This document shows, piece after piece, positions 44,801-59,800 of a DNA stretch of 64,000 nucleotides. This stretch comes from Acanthosepion esculentum. Taxonomy: Eukaryota; Mollusca; Cephalopoda; Sepiida; Sepiidae. The DNA is taken from the NCBI GenBank assembly GCA_964036315.1, contig OZ038507.1, forward strand, positions 57,851,045-57,915,044, in the 5' to 3' direction. Within the stretch, counting starts at the first letter, position 1; the number at the start of each line of letters is the position of its first letter. Under the pieces are notes generated by a model that saw only the letters and a list, made by a program, of their open reading frames with translations, did not search any database and was not told the DNA's origin. Position numbers and translations under genes: made by a program.

Positions 44801-47800
44801 TTTATCTCGGTTTCTCTTTTTTCTTTCCTTCATTTTGGTGTATCTTGCTACTTCACTTAGAAATGACAATTGTCCTCGTAGTTTATTTATCTCGGTCTCT
44901 CTTTTTTCTTTCCTTCATTTTGGTGTATCTTGCCTACTTCACTTAGAAATGACAATTGTCCTCGTAGTTTATTTATCTCGGTTTCTCTGTCTTCTTTCCT
45001 TCATTTTGGTCTATCTTGCCTACTTCACTTAGAAATGACAATTGTCCTCGTAGTTTATTTATCTAGGTTTCTCTTTTTTCTTTCCTTCATTTTGGTGTAT
45101 CTTGCCTACTTCACTTAGAAATGACAATTGTCCTAGTAGTTTATTTATCTCGGTTTCTTTTTTTTTTCTTTCTTTCATTTTGGTGTCCTTGTCGACTTCA
45201 CTTAGAAATGACAATTGTCCTCGTAGTTTATTTATGTCGGTTTCTATTTTTCTTTCTTTCATTTTGGTGTCCTTGTCTACTTCACTTAGAAATGACAATT
45301 GTCCTCCTAGTTTATTTATCTCGGTTTCTATTTTTTCTTTCTTTCATTTTGGTGTCCTTGTCTACTTCACTTAGAAATGACAATTGTCCTCGTAGTTTAT
45401 TTATCTCGGTTTCTCTTTTTTCTTTCCTTCATTTTGGTGTATCTTGCTACTTCACTTAGAAATGACAATTGTCCTCGTAGTTTATTTATCTCGGTCTCTC
45501 TTTTTTCTTTCCTTCATTTTGGTGTATCTTGCCTACTTCACTTAGAAATGACAATTGTCCTCGTAGTTTATTTATCTCGGTTTCTCTTTTTTCTTTCCTT
45601 CATTTTGGTGTATCTTGCCTACTTCACTTAGAAATGACAATTGTCCTCGTAGTTTATTTATCTAGGTTTCTATTTTTTCTTTCTTTCATTTTTGTGTGCT
45701 TGTCTACTTCACTTAGAAATGACAATTGTCCTCGTAGTTTATTTATCTCGGTTTCTCTTTTTTCTTTCCTTCATTTTGGTGTCCTTGCCTACTTCACTTA
45801 GAAATGACAATAGTCCTCGTAGTTTATTTATCTCGGTTTCTCTTTTTTCTTTCCTTCATTTTGGTGTCCTTGCCTACTTCACTTAGAAATGACAATTGTC
45901 CTCGTGGTTTATTTATCTCGGTTTCTTTTTTTTTTATTTCTTTCATTTTGGAGTTCTTGTCTACTTCACTTACAAATGACAATTGTCCTCGTAGTTTATT
46001 TATCTCGGTTTCTATTTTGTCTTTCTTTCATTTTGGAGTCCTTGTCTACTTCACGTAGAAATGACAATTGTCCTAGTAGTTTATTTATCTCGGTTTCTTT
46101 TTTTTCTTTCCTTCATTTTGGTGTATCTTGCCTACTTCACTTAGAAATGACAATTGTCCTCGTAGTTTATTTATCTCGGTTTCTCTTTTTTCTTTCCTTC
46201 ATTTTGGTGTATCTTGCCTACTTCACTTAGAAATGACAATTGTCCTCGTAGTTTATTTATCTCGGTTTCTCTTTTTTCTTTCCTTCATTTTGGTGTATCT
46301 TGCTACTTCACTTAGAAATGACAATTGTCCTCGTAGTTTATTTATCTCGGTCTCTCTTTTTTCTTTCCTTCATTTTGGTGTATCTTGCCTACTTCACTTA
46401 GAAATGACAATTGTCCTCGTAGTTTATTTATCTCGGTTTCTCTTTTTTCTTTCCTTCATTTTGGTGTATCTTGCCTACTTCACTTAGAAATGACAATTGT
46501 CCTCGTAGTTTATTTATCTAGGTTTCTATTTTTTCTTTCTTTCATTTTTGTGTGCTTGTCTACTTCACTTAGAAATGACAATTGTCCTCGTAGTTTATTT
46601 ATCTCGGTTTCTCTTTTTTCTTTCCTTCATTTTGGTGTCCTTGCCTACTTCACTTAGAAATGACAATAGTCCTCGTAGTTTATTTATCTCGGTTTCTCTT
46701 TTTTCTTTCCTTCATTTTGGTGTCCTTGCCTACTTCACTTAGAAATGACAATTGTCCTCGTGGTTTATTTATCTCGGTTTCTTTTTTTTTTATTTCTTTC
46801 ATTTTGGAGTTCTTGTCTACTTCACTTAGAAATGACAATTGTCCTCGTAGTTTATTTATCTCGGTTTCTATTTTTTCTTTCTTTCATTTTGGTGTCCTTG
46901 TCTACTTCACTTAGAAATGACAATTGTCCTCGTAGTTTATTTATCTCGGTTTCTCTTTTTTCTTTCCTTCATTTTGGTGTATCTTGCTACTTCACTTAGA
47001 AATGACAATTGTCCTCGTAGTTTATTTATCTCGGTCTCTCTTTTTTCTTTCCTTCATTTTGGTGTATCTTGCCTACTTCACTTAGAAATGACAATTGTCC
47101 TCGTAGTTTATTTATCTCGGTTTCTCTTTTTTCTTTCCTTCATTTTGGTGTATCTTGCCTACTTCACTTAGAAATGACAATTGTCCTCGTAGTTTATTTA
47201 TCTAGGTTTCTATTTTTTCTTTCTTTCATTTTTGTGTGCTTGTCTACTTCACTTAGAAATGACAATTGTCCTCGTAGTTTATTTATCTCGGTTTCTCTTT
47301 TTTCTTTCCTTCATTTTGGTGTCCTTGCCTACTTCACTTAGAAATGACAATAGTCCTCGTAGTTTATTTATCTCGGTTTCTCTTTTTTCTTTCCTTCATT
47401 TTGGTGTCCTTGCCTACTTCACTTAGAAATGACAATTGTCCTCGTGGTTTATTTATCTCGGTTTCTTTTTTTTTTATTTCTTTCATTTTGGAGTTCTTGT
47501 CTACTTCACTTACAAATGACAATTGTCCTCGTAGTTTATTTATCTCGGTTTCTATTTTTTCTTTCTTTCATTTTGGAGTCCTTGTCTACTTCACGTAGAA
47601 ATGACAATTGTCCTAGTAGTTTATTTATCTCGGTTTCTTTTTTTTTCTTTCTTTCATTTTGGTGTCCTTGTCTACTTCATTTAGAAATGACAATTGTCCT
47701 CCTAGTTTATTTATCTCGGTTTCTATTTTTTCTTTCTTACGTTTTGTTGTCCTTGTCTACTTCACTTAGAAATGACAATTGTCCTCGTAGTTTATTTATC

Positions 47801-50800
47801 TCGGTCTCTCTTTTTTCTTTCCTTCATTTTGGTCTATCTTGCCTACTTCACTTAGAAATGACAATTGTCCTTGTAGTTTATTTATCTAGGTTTCTCTTTT
47901 TTCTTTCCTTCATTTTGGTGTATCTTGCCTACTTCACTTAGAAATGACAATTGTCCTCGTAGTTTATTTATCTCGGTTTCTCTTTTTTCTTTCCTTCATT
48001 TTGGTGTATCTTGCCTACTTCACTTAGAAATGACAATTGTCCTCGTAGTTTATTTATCTCGGTTTCTCTTTTTTCTTTCCTTCATTTTGGTGTATCTTGC
48101 TACTTCACTTAGAAATGACAATTGTCCTCGTAGTTTATTTATCTCGGTCTCTCTTTTTTCTTTCGTTCATTTTGGTGTATCTTGCCTACTTCACTTAGAA
48201 ATGACAATTGTCCTCGTAGTTTATTTATCTCGGTTTCTCTTTTTTCTTTCCTTCATTTTGGTGTATCTTGCCTACTTCACTTAGAAATGACAATTGTCCT
48301 CGTAGTTTATTTATCTAGGTTTCTATTTTTTCTTTCTTTCATTTTTGTGTGCTTGTCTACTTCACTTAGAAATGACAATTGTCCTCGTAGTTTATTTATC
48401 TCGGTTTCTCTTTTTTCTTTCCTTCATTTTGGTGTCCTTGCCTACTTCACTTAGAAATGACAATTGTCCTCGTAGTTTATTTATCTCGGTCTCTCTTTTT
48501 TCTTTCCTTCATTTTGGTGTATCTTGCCTACTTCACTTAGAAATGACAATTGTCCTCGTAGTTTATTTATCTCGGTTTCTCTGTCTTCTTTCCTTCATTT
48601 TGGTCTATCTTGCCTACTTCACTTAGAAATGACAATTGTCCTCGTAGTTTATTTATCTAGGTTTCTCTTTTTTCTTTCCTTCATTTTGGTGTATCTTGCC
48701 TACTTCACTTAGAAATGACAATTGTCCTAGTAGTTTATTTATCTCGGTTTCTTTTTTTTTTCTTTCTTTCATTTTGGTGTCCTTGTCGACTTCACTTAGA
48801 AATGACAATTGTCCTCGTAGTTTATTTATGTCGGTTTCTATTTTTCTTTCTTTCATTTTGGTGTCCTTGTCTACTTCACTTAGAAATGACAATTGTCCTC
48901 GTAGTTTATTTATCTCGGTTTCTATTTTTTCTTTCTTTCATTTTGGTTTCCTTGACTACTTCACTTAGAAATGAAAATTGTCCTCGCAGTTTTTTTTTCT
49001 CGGTTTCTCTTTTTTCTTTCCTTCATTTTGGTGTCCTTGCCTACTTCACTTAGAAATGACAATTGTCCTCGTAGTTTATTTTCTCGGTTTCTCTTTTTTC
49101 TTTCTTTCATTTTGGTGTCCTTGCCTACTTCACTTAGAAATGACAATTGTCCTCCTAGTTTATATATCTCGGTTTCTATTTTTTCTTTCTTTCATTTTGG
49201 TGTCCTTGACTGGTTCACTTAGAAATGACAATTGTCCTCGTAGTTTATATATCTCGGTTTCTATTTTTTCTTTCTTTCATTTTGGTGTCCTTGACTGGTT
49301 CACTTAGAAATGACAATTGTCCTCGTAGTTTATTTATCTCGGTTTCTATTTTTTTCTTTCTTTCATTTTGGTGTCCTTGTCTACTTCACTTAGAAATGAC
49401 AATTGTCCTCGTAGTTTATTTATCTCGGTTTCTCTTTTTTCTTTCCTTCATTTTGGTGTATCTTGCCTACTTAACTTAGAAATGACAATTGTCCTCGTAG
49501 TTTATTTATCTAGGTTTCTATTTTTTCTTTCCTTCATTTTGGTGTATCTCGCCTACTTCACTTAGAAATGACAATTGTCCTCGTAGTTTATTTATCTCGG
49601 TTTCTCTTTTTTCTTTCCTTCATTTTGTTCTATCTTGCCTACTTCACTTAGAAATGACAACTGTCCTCGTAGTTTATTTATCTAGGTTTCTCTTTTTTCT
49701 TTCCTTCATTTTGGTGTATCTTGCCTACTTCACTTAGAAATGACAACTGTCCTCGTAGTTTATTTATCTAGGTTTCTCTTTTTTCTTTCCTTAATTTTGG
49801 TGTATCTTGCCTACTTCACTTAGAAATGACAATTGTCCTCGTAGTTTATTTATCTCGGTTTCTCTTTTTTCTTTCCTTCATTTTGGTGTATCTTGCCTAC
49901 TTCACTTAGACATGACAATTGTCCTCGTAGTTTATTTATCTCGGTCTCTCTTTTTTCTTTCCTTCATTTTGGTGTATCTTGCCTACTTCACTTAGAAATG
50001 ACAATTGTCCTCGTAGTTTATTTATCTCGGTTTCTCTTTTTTCTTTCCTTCATTTTGGTGTATCTTGCCTACTTCACTTAGAAATGACAATTGTCCTCGT
50101 AGTTTATTTATCTCGGTTTCTCTTTTTTCTTTCCTTCATTTTGGTGTATCTGGCCTACTTCACTTAGAAATGACAATTGTCCTCGTAGTTTATTTATCTC
50201 GGTTTCTCTTTTTTCTTTCCTTCATTTTGGTGTATCTTGCCTACTTCACTTAAAAATGACAATTGTCCTCGTAGTTTATTTTTCTCGGTCTCTCTTTTTT
50301 CTTTCCTTCATTTTGGTGTATCTTGCCTACTTCACTTAGAAATGACAATTGTCCTCGTAGTTTATTTATCTCGGTTTCTCTTTTTTCTTTCCTTCATTTT
50401 GGTGTATCTTGCCTACTTCACTTAGACATGACAATTGTCCTCGTAGTTTATTTATCTCGGTTTCTCTTTTTTCTTTCCTTCATTTTGGTGTATCTTGCCT
50501 ACTTCACTTAGAAATGACAATTGTCCTCGTAGTTTATTTATCTCGGTTTCTCTTTTTTCTTTCCTTCATTTTGGTGTATCTTGCCTACTTCCCTTAGAAA
50601 TGACAATTGTCCTCCTAGTTTATTTATCTCGGTTTCTATTTTTTCTTTCCTTCATTTTGGTGTATCTTGCCTACTTCACTTAGACATGACAATTGTCCTC
50701 GTAGTTTATTTATCTCGGTTTCTCTTTTTTCTTTCCTTTATTTTGGTGTATCTTGCCTACTTCACTTAGAAATGACTATTGTCCTCGTAGTTTATTTATC

Positions 50801-53800
50801 TCGGTCTCTCTTTTTTCTTTCCTTCATTTTGGTGTATCTTGCCTACTTCACTTAGAAATGACAATTGTCCTCGTAGTTTATTTATCTCGGTTTCTCTTTT
50901 TTCTTTCCTTCATTTTGGTGTATCTTGCCTACTTCACTTAGAAATGACAATTGTCCTCGTAGTTTATTTATCTCGGTCTCTCTTTTTTCTTTCCTTCATT
51001 TTGGTCTATCTTGCCTACTTCACTTAGAAATGACAATTGTCCCCGTAGTTTATTTATCTAGGTTTCTCTTTTTTCTTTCCTTCATTTTGGTGTATCTTGC
51101 CTACTACACTTAGAAATGACAATTGTCCTCGTAGTTTATTTATCTCGGTTTCTCTTTTTTCTTTCCTTCATTTTGGTGTATCTTGCCTACTTCACTTAGA
51201 AATGACAATTGTCCTCGTAGTTTATTTATCTCGGTTTCTCTTTTTTCTTTCCTTCATTTTGGTGTATCTTGCCTACTTCACTTAGAAATGACAATTGTCC
51301 TCGTAGTTTATTTATCTCGGTTTCTCTTTTTTCTTTCCTTCATTTTGGTGTATCTTGCCTACTTCACTTAGAAATGACAATTGTCCTCGTAGTTTATTTA
51401 TCTCGGTTTCTCTTTTTTCTTTCCTTCATTTTGGTGTATCTTGCCTACTTCAATTATAAATGACAATTGTCCTCGTAGTTTATTTATCTCGGTCTCTCTT
51501 TTTTCTTTCCTTCATTTTGGTGTATCTTGCCTACTTCACTTAGAAATGACAATTGTCCTCGTAGTTTATTTATCTCGGTTTCTCTTTTTTCTTTCCTTCA
51601 TTTTGGTGTATCTTGCCTACTTCACTTAGAAATGACAATTGTCCTCGTAGTTTATTTATCTCGGTTTCTCTTTTTTCTTTCCTTCATTTTGGTGTATCTT
51701 GCCTACTTCACTTATAAATGACAATTGTCCTCGTAGTTTATTTATCTCGGTCTCTCTTTTTTCTTTCCTTCATTTTGGTCTATCTTGCCTACTTCACTTA
51801 GAAATGACAATTGTCCTCGTAGTTTATTTATCTAGGTTACTCTTTTTTCTTTCCTTCATTTTGGTGTATCTTGCCTACTTCACTTAGAAATGACAATTGT
51901 CCTCGTAGTTTATTTATCTCGGTTTCTCTTTTTTCTTTCCTTCATTTTGGTGTATCTTGCCTACTTCACTTAGAAATGACAATTGTCCTCGTCGTTTATT
52001 TATCTCGGTTTCTCTTTTTTCTTTCCTTCATTTTGGTGTATCTTGCCTACTTCACTTAGAAATGACAATTGTCCTCGTAGTTTATTTATCTCGGTTTCTC
52101 TTTTTTCTTTCCTTCATTTTGGTGTATCTTGCTACTTCACTTAGAAATGACAATTGTCCTCGTAGTTTATTTATCTCGGTCTCTCTTTTTTCTTTCCTTC
52201 ATTTTGGTGTATCTTGCCTACTTCACTTAGAAATGACAATTGTCCTCGTAGTTTATTTATCTCGGTTTCTCTTTTTTCTTTCCTTCATTTTGGTGTCCTT
52301 GCCTACTTCACTTAGAAATGACAATTGTCCTCGTAGTTTATTTATCTCGGTTTCTCTTTTTTCTTTCCTTCATTTTGGTGTATCTTGCCTACTTCACTTA
52401 GAAATGACAATTGTCCTCGTAGTTTATTTATCTCGGTCTCTCTTTTTTCTTTCCTTCATTTTGGTGTATCTTGCCTACTTCACTTAGAAATGACAATTGT
52501 CCCCGTAGTTTATTTATCTAGGTTTCTCTTTTTTCTTTCCTTCATTTTGGTGTATCTTGCCTACTTCACTTAGAAATGACAATTGTCCTCGTAGTTTATT
52601 TATCTCGGTTTCTCTTTTTTCTTTCCTTCATTTTGGTGTATCTTGCCTACTTCACTTAGAAATGACAATTGTCCTCGTAGTTTATTTATCTCGGTTTCTC
52701 TTTTTTCTTTCCTTCATTTTGGTGTATCTTGCCTACTTCACTTAGAAATGACAATTGTCCTCGTAGTTTATTTATCTCGGTTTCTCTTTTTTCTTTCCTT
52801 CATTTTGGTGTATCTTGCCTACTTCACTTAGAAATGACAATTGTCCTCGTAGTTTATTTATCTCGGTCTCTCTTTTTTCTTTCCTTCATTTTGGTGTATC
52901 TTGCCTACTTCACTTATAAATGACAATTGTCCTCGTAGTTTATTTATCTCGGTCTCTCTTTTTTCTTTCCTTCATTTTGGTCTATCTTGCCTACTTCACT
53001 TAGAAATGACAATTGTCCTCGTAGTTTATTTATCTAGGTTACTCTTTTTTCTTTCCTTCATTTTGGTGTATCTTGCCTACTTCACTTAGAAATGACAATT
53101 GTCCTCGTAGTTTATTTATCTCGGTTTCTCTTTTTTCTTTCCTTCATTTTGGTGTATCTTGCCTACTTAACTTAGAAATGACAATTGTCCTCGTAGTTTA
53201 TTTATCTCGGTTTCTCTTTTTTCTTTCCTTCATTTTGGTGTATCTTGCCTACTTCACTTAGAAATGACAATTGTCCTCGTAGTTTATTTATCTCGGTTTC
53301 TCTTTTTTCTTTCCTTCATTTTGGTGTATCTTGCTACTTCACTTAGAAATGACAATTGTCCTCGTAGTTTATTTATCTCGGTCTCTCTTTTTTCTTTCCT
53401 TCATTTTGGTGTATCTTGCCTACTTCACTTAGAAATGACAATTGTCCTCGTAGTTTATTTATCTCGGTTTCTCTTTTTTCTTTCCTTCATTTTGGTGTAT
53501 CTTGCCTACTTCACTTAGAAATGACAATTGTCCTCGTAGTTTATTTATCTAGGTTTCTATTTTTTCTTTCTTTCATTTTTGTGTGCTTGTCTACTTCACT
53601 TAGAAATGACAATTGTCCTCGTAGTTTATTTATCTCGGTTTCTCTTTTTTCTTTCCTTCATTTTGGTGTCCTTGCCTACTTCACTTAGAAATGACAATTG
53701 TCCTCGTAGTTTATTTATCTCGGTTTCTCTTTTTTCTTTCCTTCATTTTGGTGTATCTTGCCTACTTCACTTAGAAATGACAATTGTCCTCGTAGTTTAT

Positions 53801-56800
53801 TTATCTAGGTTTCTCTTTTTTCTTTCCTTCATTTTGGTGTATCTTGCCTACTTCACTTAGAAATGACAATTGTCCTCGTAGTTTATTTATCTCGGTTTCT
53901 CTTTTTTCTTTCCTTCATTTTGGTGTATCTTGCCTACTTCACTTAGAAATGACAATTGTCCTCGTAGTTTATTTATCTCGGTTTCTCTTTTTTCTTTCCT
54001 TCATTTTGGTGTATCTTGCCTACTTCACTTAGAAATGACAATTGTCCTCGTAGTTTATTTATCTCGGTCTCTCTTTTTTCTTTCCTTCATTTTGGTGTAT
54101 CTTGCCTACTTCACTTATAAATGACAATTGTCCTCGTAGTTTATTTATCTCGGTCTCTCTTTTTTCTTTCCTTCATTTTGGTCTATCTTGCCTACTTCAC
54201 TTAGAAATGACAATTGTCCTCGTAGTTTATTTATCTAGGTTACTCTTTTTTCTTTCCTTCATTTTGGTGTATCTTGCCTACTTCACTTAGAAATGACAAT
54301 TGTCCTCGTAGTTTATTTATCTCGGTTTCTCTTTTTTCTTTCCTTCATTTTGTTGTATCTTGCCTATTTCACTTAGAAATGACAATTGTCCTCGTAGTTT
54401 ATTTATCTCGGTTTCTCTTTTTTCTTTCCTTCATTTTGGTGTATCTTGCTACTTCACTTAGAAATGACAATTGTCCTCGTAGTTTATTTATCTCGGTCTC
54501 TCTTTTTTCTTTCCTTCATTTTGGTGTATCTTGCCTACTTCACTTAGAAATGACAATTGTCCTCGTAGTTTATTTATCTCGGTTTCTCTTTTTTCTTTCC
54601 TTCATTTTGGTGTATCTTGCCTACTTCACTTAGAAATGACAATTGTCCTCGTAGTTTATTTATCTAGGTTTCTATTTTTTCTTTCTTTCATTTTTGTGTA
54701 CTTGTCTACTTCACTTAGAAATGACAATTGTCCTCGTAGTTTATTTATCTCGGTTTCTCTTTTTTCTTTCCTTCATTTTGGTGTCCTTGCCTACTTCACT
54801 TAGAAATGACAATAGTCCTCGTAGTTTATTTATCTCGGTTTCTCTTTTTTCTTTCCTTCATTTTGGTGTCCTTGCCTACTTCACATAGAAATGACAATTG
54901 TCCTCGTAGTTTATTTATCTCGGTTTCTTTTTTTTTATTTCTTTCATTTTGGAGTTCTTGTCTACTTCACTTACAAATGACAATTGTCCTCGTAGTTTAT
55001 TTATCTCGGTTTCTATTTTTTCTTTCTTTCATTTTGGAGTCCTTGTCTACTTCACGTAGAAATGACAATTGTCCTAGTAGTTTATTTATCTCGGTTTCTT
55101 TTTTTTTCTTTCTTTCATTTTGGTGTCCTTGTCTACTTCATTTAGAAATGACAATTGTCCTCCTAGTTTATTTATCTCGGTTTCTATTTTTTCTTTCTTT
55201 CGTTTTGTTGTCCTTGTCTACTTCACTTAGAAATGACCATTGTCCTCGTAGTTTATTTATCTCGGTCTCTCTTTTTTCTTTCCTTCATTTTGGTCTATCT
55301 TGCCTACTTCACTTAGAAATGACAATTGTCCTTGTAGTTTATTTATCTAGGTTTCTCTTTTTTCTTTCCTTCATTTTGGTGTATCTTGCCTACTTCACTT
55401 AGAAATGACAATTGTCCTCGTAGTTTATTTATCTCGGTTTCTCTTTTTTCTTTCCTTCATTTTGGTGTATCTTGCCTACTTCACTTAGAAATGACAATTG
55501 TCTTCGTAGTTTATTTATCTCGGTTTCTCTTTTTTCTTTCCTTCATTTTGATGTATCTTGCCTACTTCACTTAGAAATGACAATTGTCCTCGTAGTTTAT
55601 TTATCTCGGTCTCTCTTTTTTCTTTCCTTCATTTTGGTGTATCTTGCCTACTTCACTTAGAAATGACAATTGTCCTCGTAGTTTATTTATCTCGGTCTCT
55701 CTTTTTTCTTTCCTTCATTTTGGTGCATCTTGCCTACTTCACTTATAAATGACAATTGTCCTCGTAGTTTATTTATCTCGGTCTCTCTTTTTTCTTTCCT
55801 TCATTTTGGTGTATCTTGCCTACTTCACTTAGAAATGACAATTGTCCTCGTAGTTTATTTATCTAGGTTTCTTTTTTTCTTTCCTTCATTTTGGTGTATC
55901 TAGCCTACTTCACTTAGAAATGACAATTGTCCTCGTAGTTTATTTATCTCGGTTTCTCTTTTTTCTTTCCTTCATTTTGGTGTATCTTGCCTACTTCACT
56001 TAGAAATGACAATTGTCCTCGTAGTTTATTTATCTCGGTTTCTCTTTTTTCTTTCCTTCATTTTGGTGTATCTTGCCTACTTCACTTAGAAATGACAATT
56101 GTCCTCGTAGTTTATTTATCTCGGTTTCTCTTTTTTCTTTCCTTCATTTTGGTGTATCTTGCCTACTTCACTTAGAAATGACAATTGTCCTCGTAGTTTA
56201 TTTATCTCGGTCTCTCTTTTTTCTTTCCTTCATTTTGGTGTATCTTGCCTACTTCACTTAGAAATGACAATTGTCCTCGTAGTTTATTTATCTCGGTTTC
56301 TCTTTTTTCTTTCCTTCATTTTGGTGTATCTTGCCTACTTCACTTAGAAATGACAATTGTCCTCGTAGTTTATTTATCTCGGTTTCTCTTTTTTCTTTCC
56401 TTCATTTTGGTGTATCTTGCCTACTTCACTTAGAAATGACAATTGTCCTCGTAGTTTATTTATCTCGGTTTCTCTTTTTTCTTTCCTTCATTTTGGTGTC
56501 CTTTCCTACTTCACTTAGAAATGACAATTGTCCTCGTAGTTTATTTATCTCGGTTTCTCTTTTTTCTTTCCTTCATTTTGGTGTCCTTGCCTACTTCACT
56601 TAGAAATGACAATTGTCCTCGTAGTTTATTTATCTCGGTTTCTTTTTTTTTATTTCTTTCATTTTGGTGTTCTTGTCTACTTCACTTACAAATGACAATT
56701 GTCCTCGTAGTTTATTTATCTCGGTTTCTATTTTTTCTTTCTTTCATTTTGGAGTCCTTGTCTACTTCACGTAGAAATGACAATTATCCTAGTAGTTTAT

Positions 56801-59800
56801 TTATCTCGGTTTCTTTTTTTTTCTTTCTTTCATTTTGGTGTCCTTGTCTACTTCACTTAGAAATGACAATTGTCCTCCTAGTTTATTTATCTCGGTTTCT
56901 ATTTTTTCTTTCTTTCGTTTTGGTGTCCTTGTCTACTTCACTTAGAAATGACAATTGTCCTCGTAGTTTATTTATCTCGGTCTCGCTTTTTTCTTTCCTT
57001 CATTTTGGTCTATCTTGCCTACTTCACTTAGAAATGACAATTGTCCTTGTAGTTTATTTATCTAGGTTTCTCTTTTTTCTTTCCTTCATTTTGGTGTATC
57101 TTGCCTACTTCACTTAGAAATGACAATTGTCCTCGTAGTTTATTTATCTCGGTTTCTCTTTTTTCTTTCCTTCATTTTGGTGTATCTTGCCTACTTCACT
57201 TAGAAATGACAATTGTCTTCGTAGTTTATTTATCTCGGTTTCTCTTTTTTCTTTCCTTCATTTTGATGTATCTTGCCTACTTCACTTAGAAATGACAATT
57301 GTCCTCGTAGTTTATTTATCTCGGTCTCTCTTTTTTCTTTCCTTCATTTTGGTGTATCTTGCCTACTTCACTTAGAAATGACAATTGTCCTCGTAGTTTA
57401 TTTATCTCGGTCTCTCTTTTTTCTTTCCTTCATTTTGGTGTATCTTGCCTACTTCACTTATAAATGACAATTGTCCTCGTAGTTTATTTATCTCGGTCTC
57501 TCTTTTTTCTTTCCTTCATTTTGGTGTATCTTGCCTACTTCACTTAGAAATGACAATTGTCCTCGTAGTTTATTTATCTAGGTTTCTCTTTTTTCTTTCC
57601 TTCATTTTGGTGTATCTAGCCTACTTCACTTAGAAATGACAATTGCCCTCGTAGTTTATTTATCTCGGTTTCTCTTTTTTCTTTCCTTCATTTTGGTGTA
57701 TCTTGCCTACTTCACTTAGAAATGACAATTGTCCTCGTAGTTTATTTATCTCGGTTTCTCTTTTTTCTTTCCTTCATTTTGGTGTATCTTGCCTACTTCA
57801 CTTAGAAATGACAATTGTCCTCGTAGTTTATTTATCTCGGTCTCTCTTTTTTCTTTCCTTCATTTTGGTGTATCTTGCCTACTTCACTTAGAAATGACAA
57901 TTGTCCTCGTAGTTTATTTATCTCGGTTTCTCTTTTTTCTTTCCTTCATTTTGGTGTATCTTGCCTACTTCACTTAGAAATGACAATTGTCCTCGTAGTT
58001 TATTTATCTCGGTTTCTCTTTTTTCTTTCCTTCATTTTGGTGTATCTTGCCTACTTCACTTAGAAATGACAATTGTCCTCGTAGTTTATTTATCTCGGTT
58101 TCTCTTTTTTCTTTCCTTCATTTTGGTGTCCTTTCCTACTTCACTTAGAAATGACAATTGTCCTCGTAGTTTATTTATCTCGGTTTCTCTTTTTTCTTTC
58201 CTTCATTTTGGTGTCCTTGCCTACTTCACTTAGAAATGACAATTGTCCTCGTAGTTTATTTATCTCGGTTTCTTTTTTTTTATTTCTTTCATTTTGGTGT
58301 TCTTGTCTACTTCACTTACAAATGACAATTGTCCTCGTAGTTTATTTATCTCGGTTTCTATTTTTTCTTTCTTTCATTTTGGAGTCCTTGTCTACTTCAC
58401 GTAGAAATGACAATTATCCTAGTAGTTTATTTATCTCGGTTTCTTTTTTTTTCTTTCTTTCATTTTGGTGTCCTTGTCTACTTCACTTAGAAATGACAAT
58501 TGTCCTCCTAGTTTATTTATCTCGGTTTCTATTTTTTCTTTCTTTCGTTTTGGTGTCCTTGTCTACTTCACTTAGAAATGACAATTGTCCTCGTAGTTTA
58601 TTTATCTCGGTCTCGCTTTTTTCTTTCCTTCATTTTGGTCTATCTTGCCTACTTCACTTAGAAATGACAATTGTCCTTGTAGTTTATTTATCTAGGTTTC
58701 TCTTTTTTCTTTCCTTCATTTTGGTGTATCTTGCCTACTTCACTTAGAAATGACAATTGTCCTCGTAGTTTATTTATCTCGGTTTCTCTTTTTTCTTTCC
58801 TTCATTTTGGTGTATCTTGCCTACTTCACTTAGAAATGACAATTGTCTTCGTAGTTTATTTATCTCGGTTTCTCTTTTTTCTTTCCTTCATTTTGATGTA
58901 TCTTGCCTACTTCACTTAGAAATGACAATTGTCCTCGTAGTTTATTTATCTCGGTCTCTCTTTTTTCTTTCCTTCATTTTGGTGTATCTTGCCTACTTCA
59001 CTTAGAAATGACAATTGTCCTCGTAGTTTATTTATCTCGGTCTCTCTTTTTTCTTTCCTTCATTTTGGTGTATCTTGCCTACTTCACTTATAAATGACAA
59101 TTGTCCTCGTAGTTTATTTATCTCGGTCTCTCTTTTTTCTTTCCTTCATTTTGGTGTATCTTGCCTACTTCACTTAGAAATGACAATTGTCCTCGTAGTT
59201 TATTTATCTAGGTTTCTCTTTTTTCTTTCCTTCATTTTGGTGTATCTAGCCTACTTCACTTAGAAATGACAATTGTCCTCGTAGTTTATTTATCTCGGTT
59301 TCTCTTTTTTCTTTCCTTCATTTTGGTGTATCTTGCCTACTTCACTTAGAAATGACAATTGTCCTCGTAGTTTATTTATCTCGGTTTCTCTTTTTTCTTT
59401 CCTTCATTTTGGTGTATCTTGCCTACTTCACTTAGAAATGACAATTGTCCTCGTAGTTTATTTATCTCGGTTTCTCTTTTTTCTTTCCTTCATTTTGGTG
59501 TATCTTGCCTACTTCACTTAGAAATGACAATTGTCCTCGTAGTTTATTTATCTCGGTCTCTCTTTTTTCTTTCCTTCATTTTGGTGTATCTTGCCTACTT
59601 CACTTAGAAATGACAATTGTCCTCGTAGTTTATTTATCTCGGTTTCTCTTTTTTCTTTCCTTCATTTTGGTGTATCTTGCCTACTTCACTTAGAAATGAC
59701 AATTGTCCTCGTAGTTTATTTATCTCGGTTTCTCTTTTTTCTTTCCTTCATTTTGGTGTATCTTGCCTACTTCACTTAGAAATGACAATTGTCCTCGTAG

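Noticed and set aside
21169..48892. Minus-strand frames (for example 21169-21369, 36151-36390, 45059-45298 and 48653-48892) as coiled-coil genes
   Set aside because: They appear only where two or more neighbouring units happen to keep frame (84-bp units). They start within the repeat and end at the next frame slip, so they are fossils of the LINE helix, not genes.
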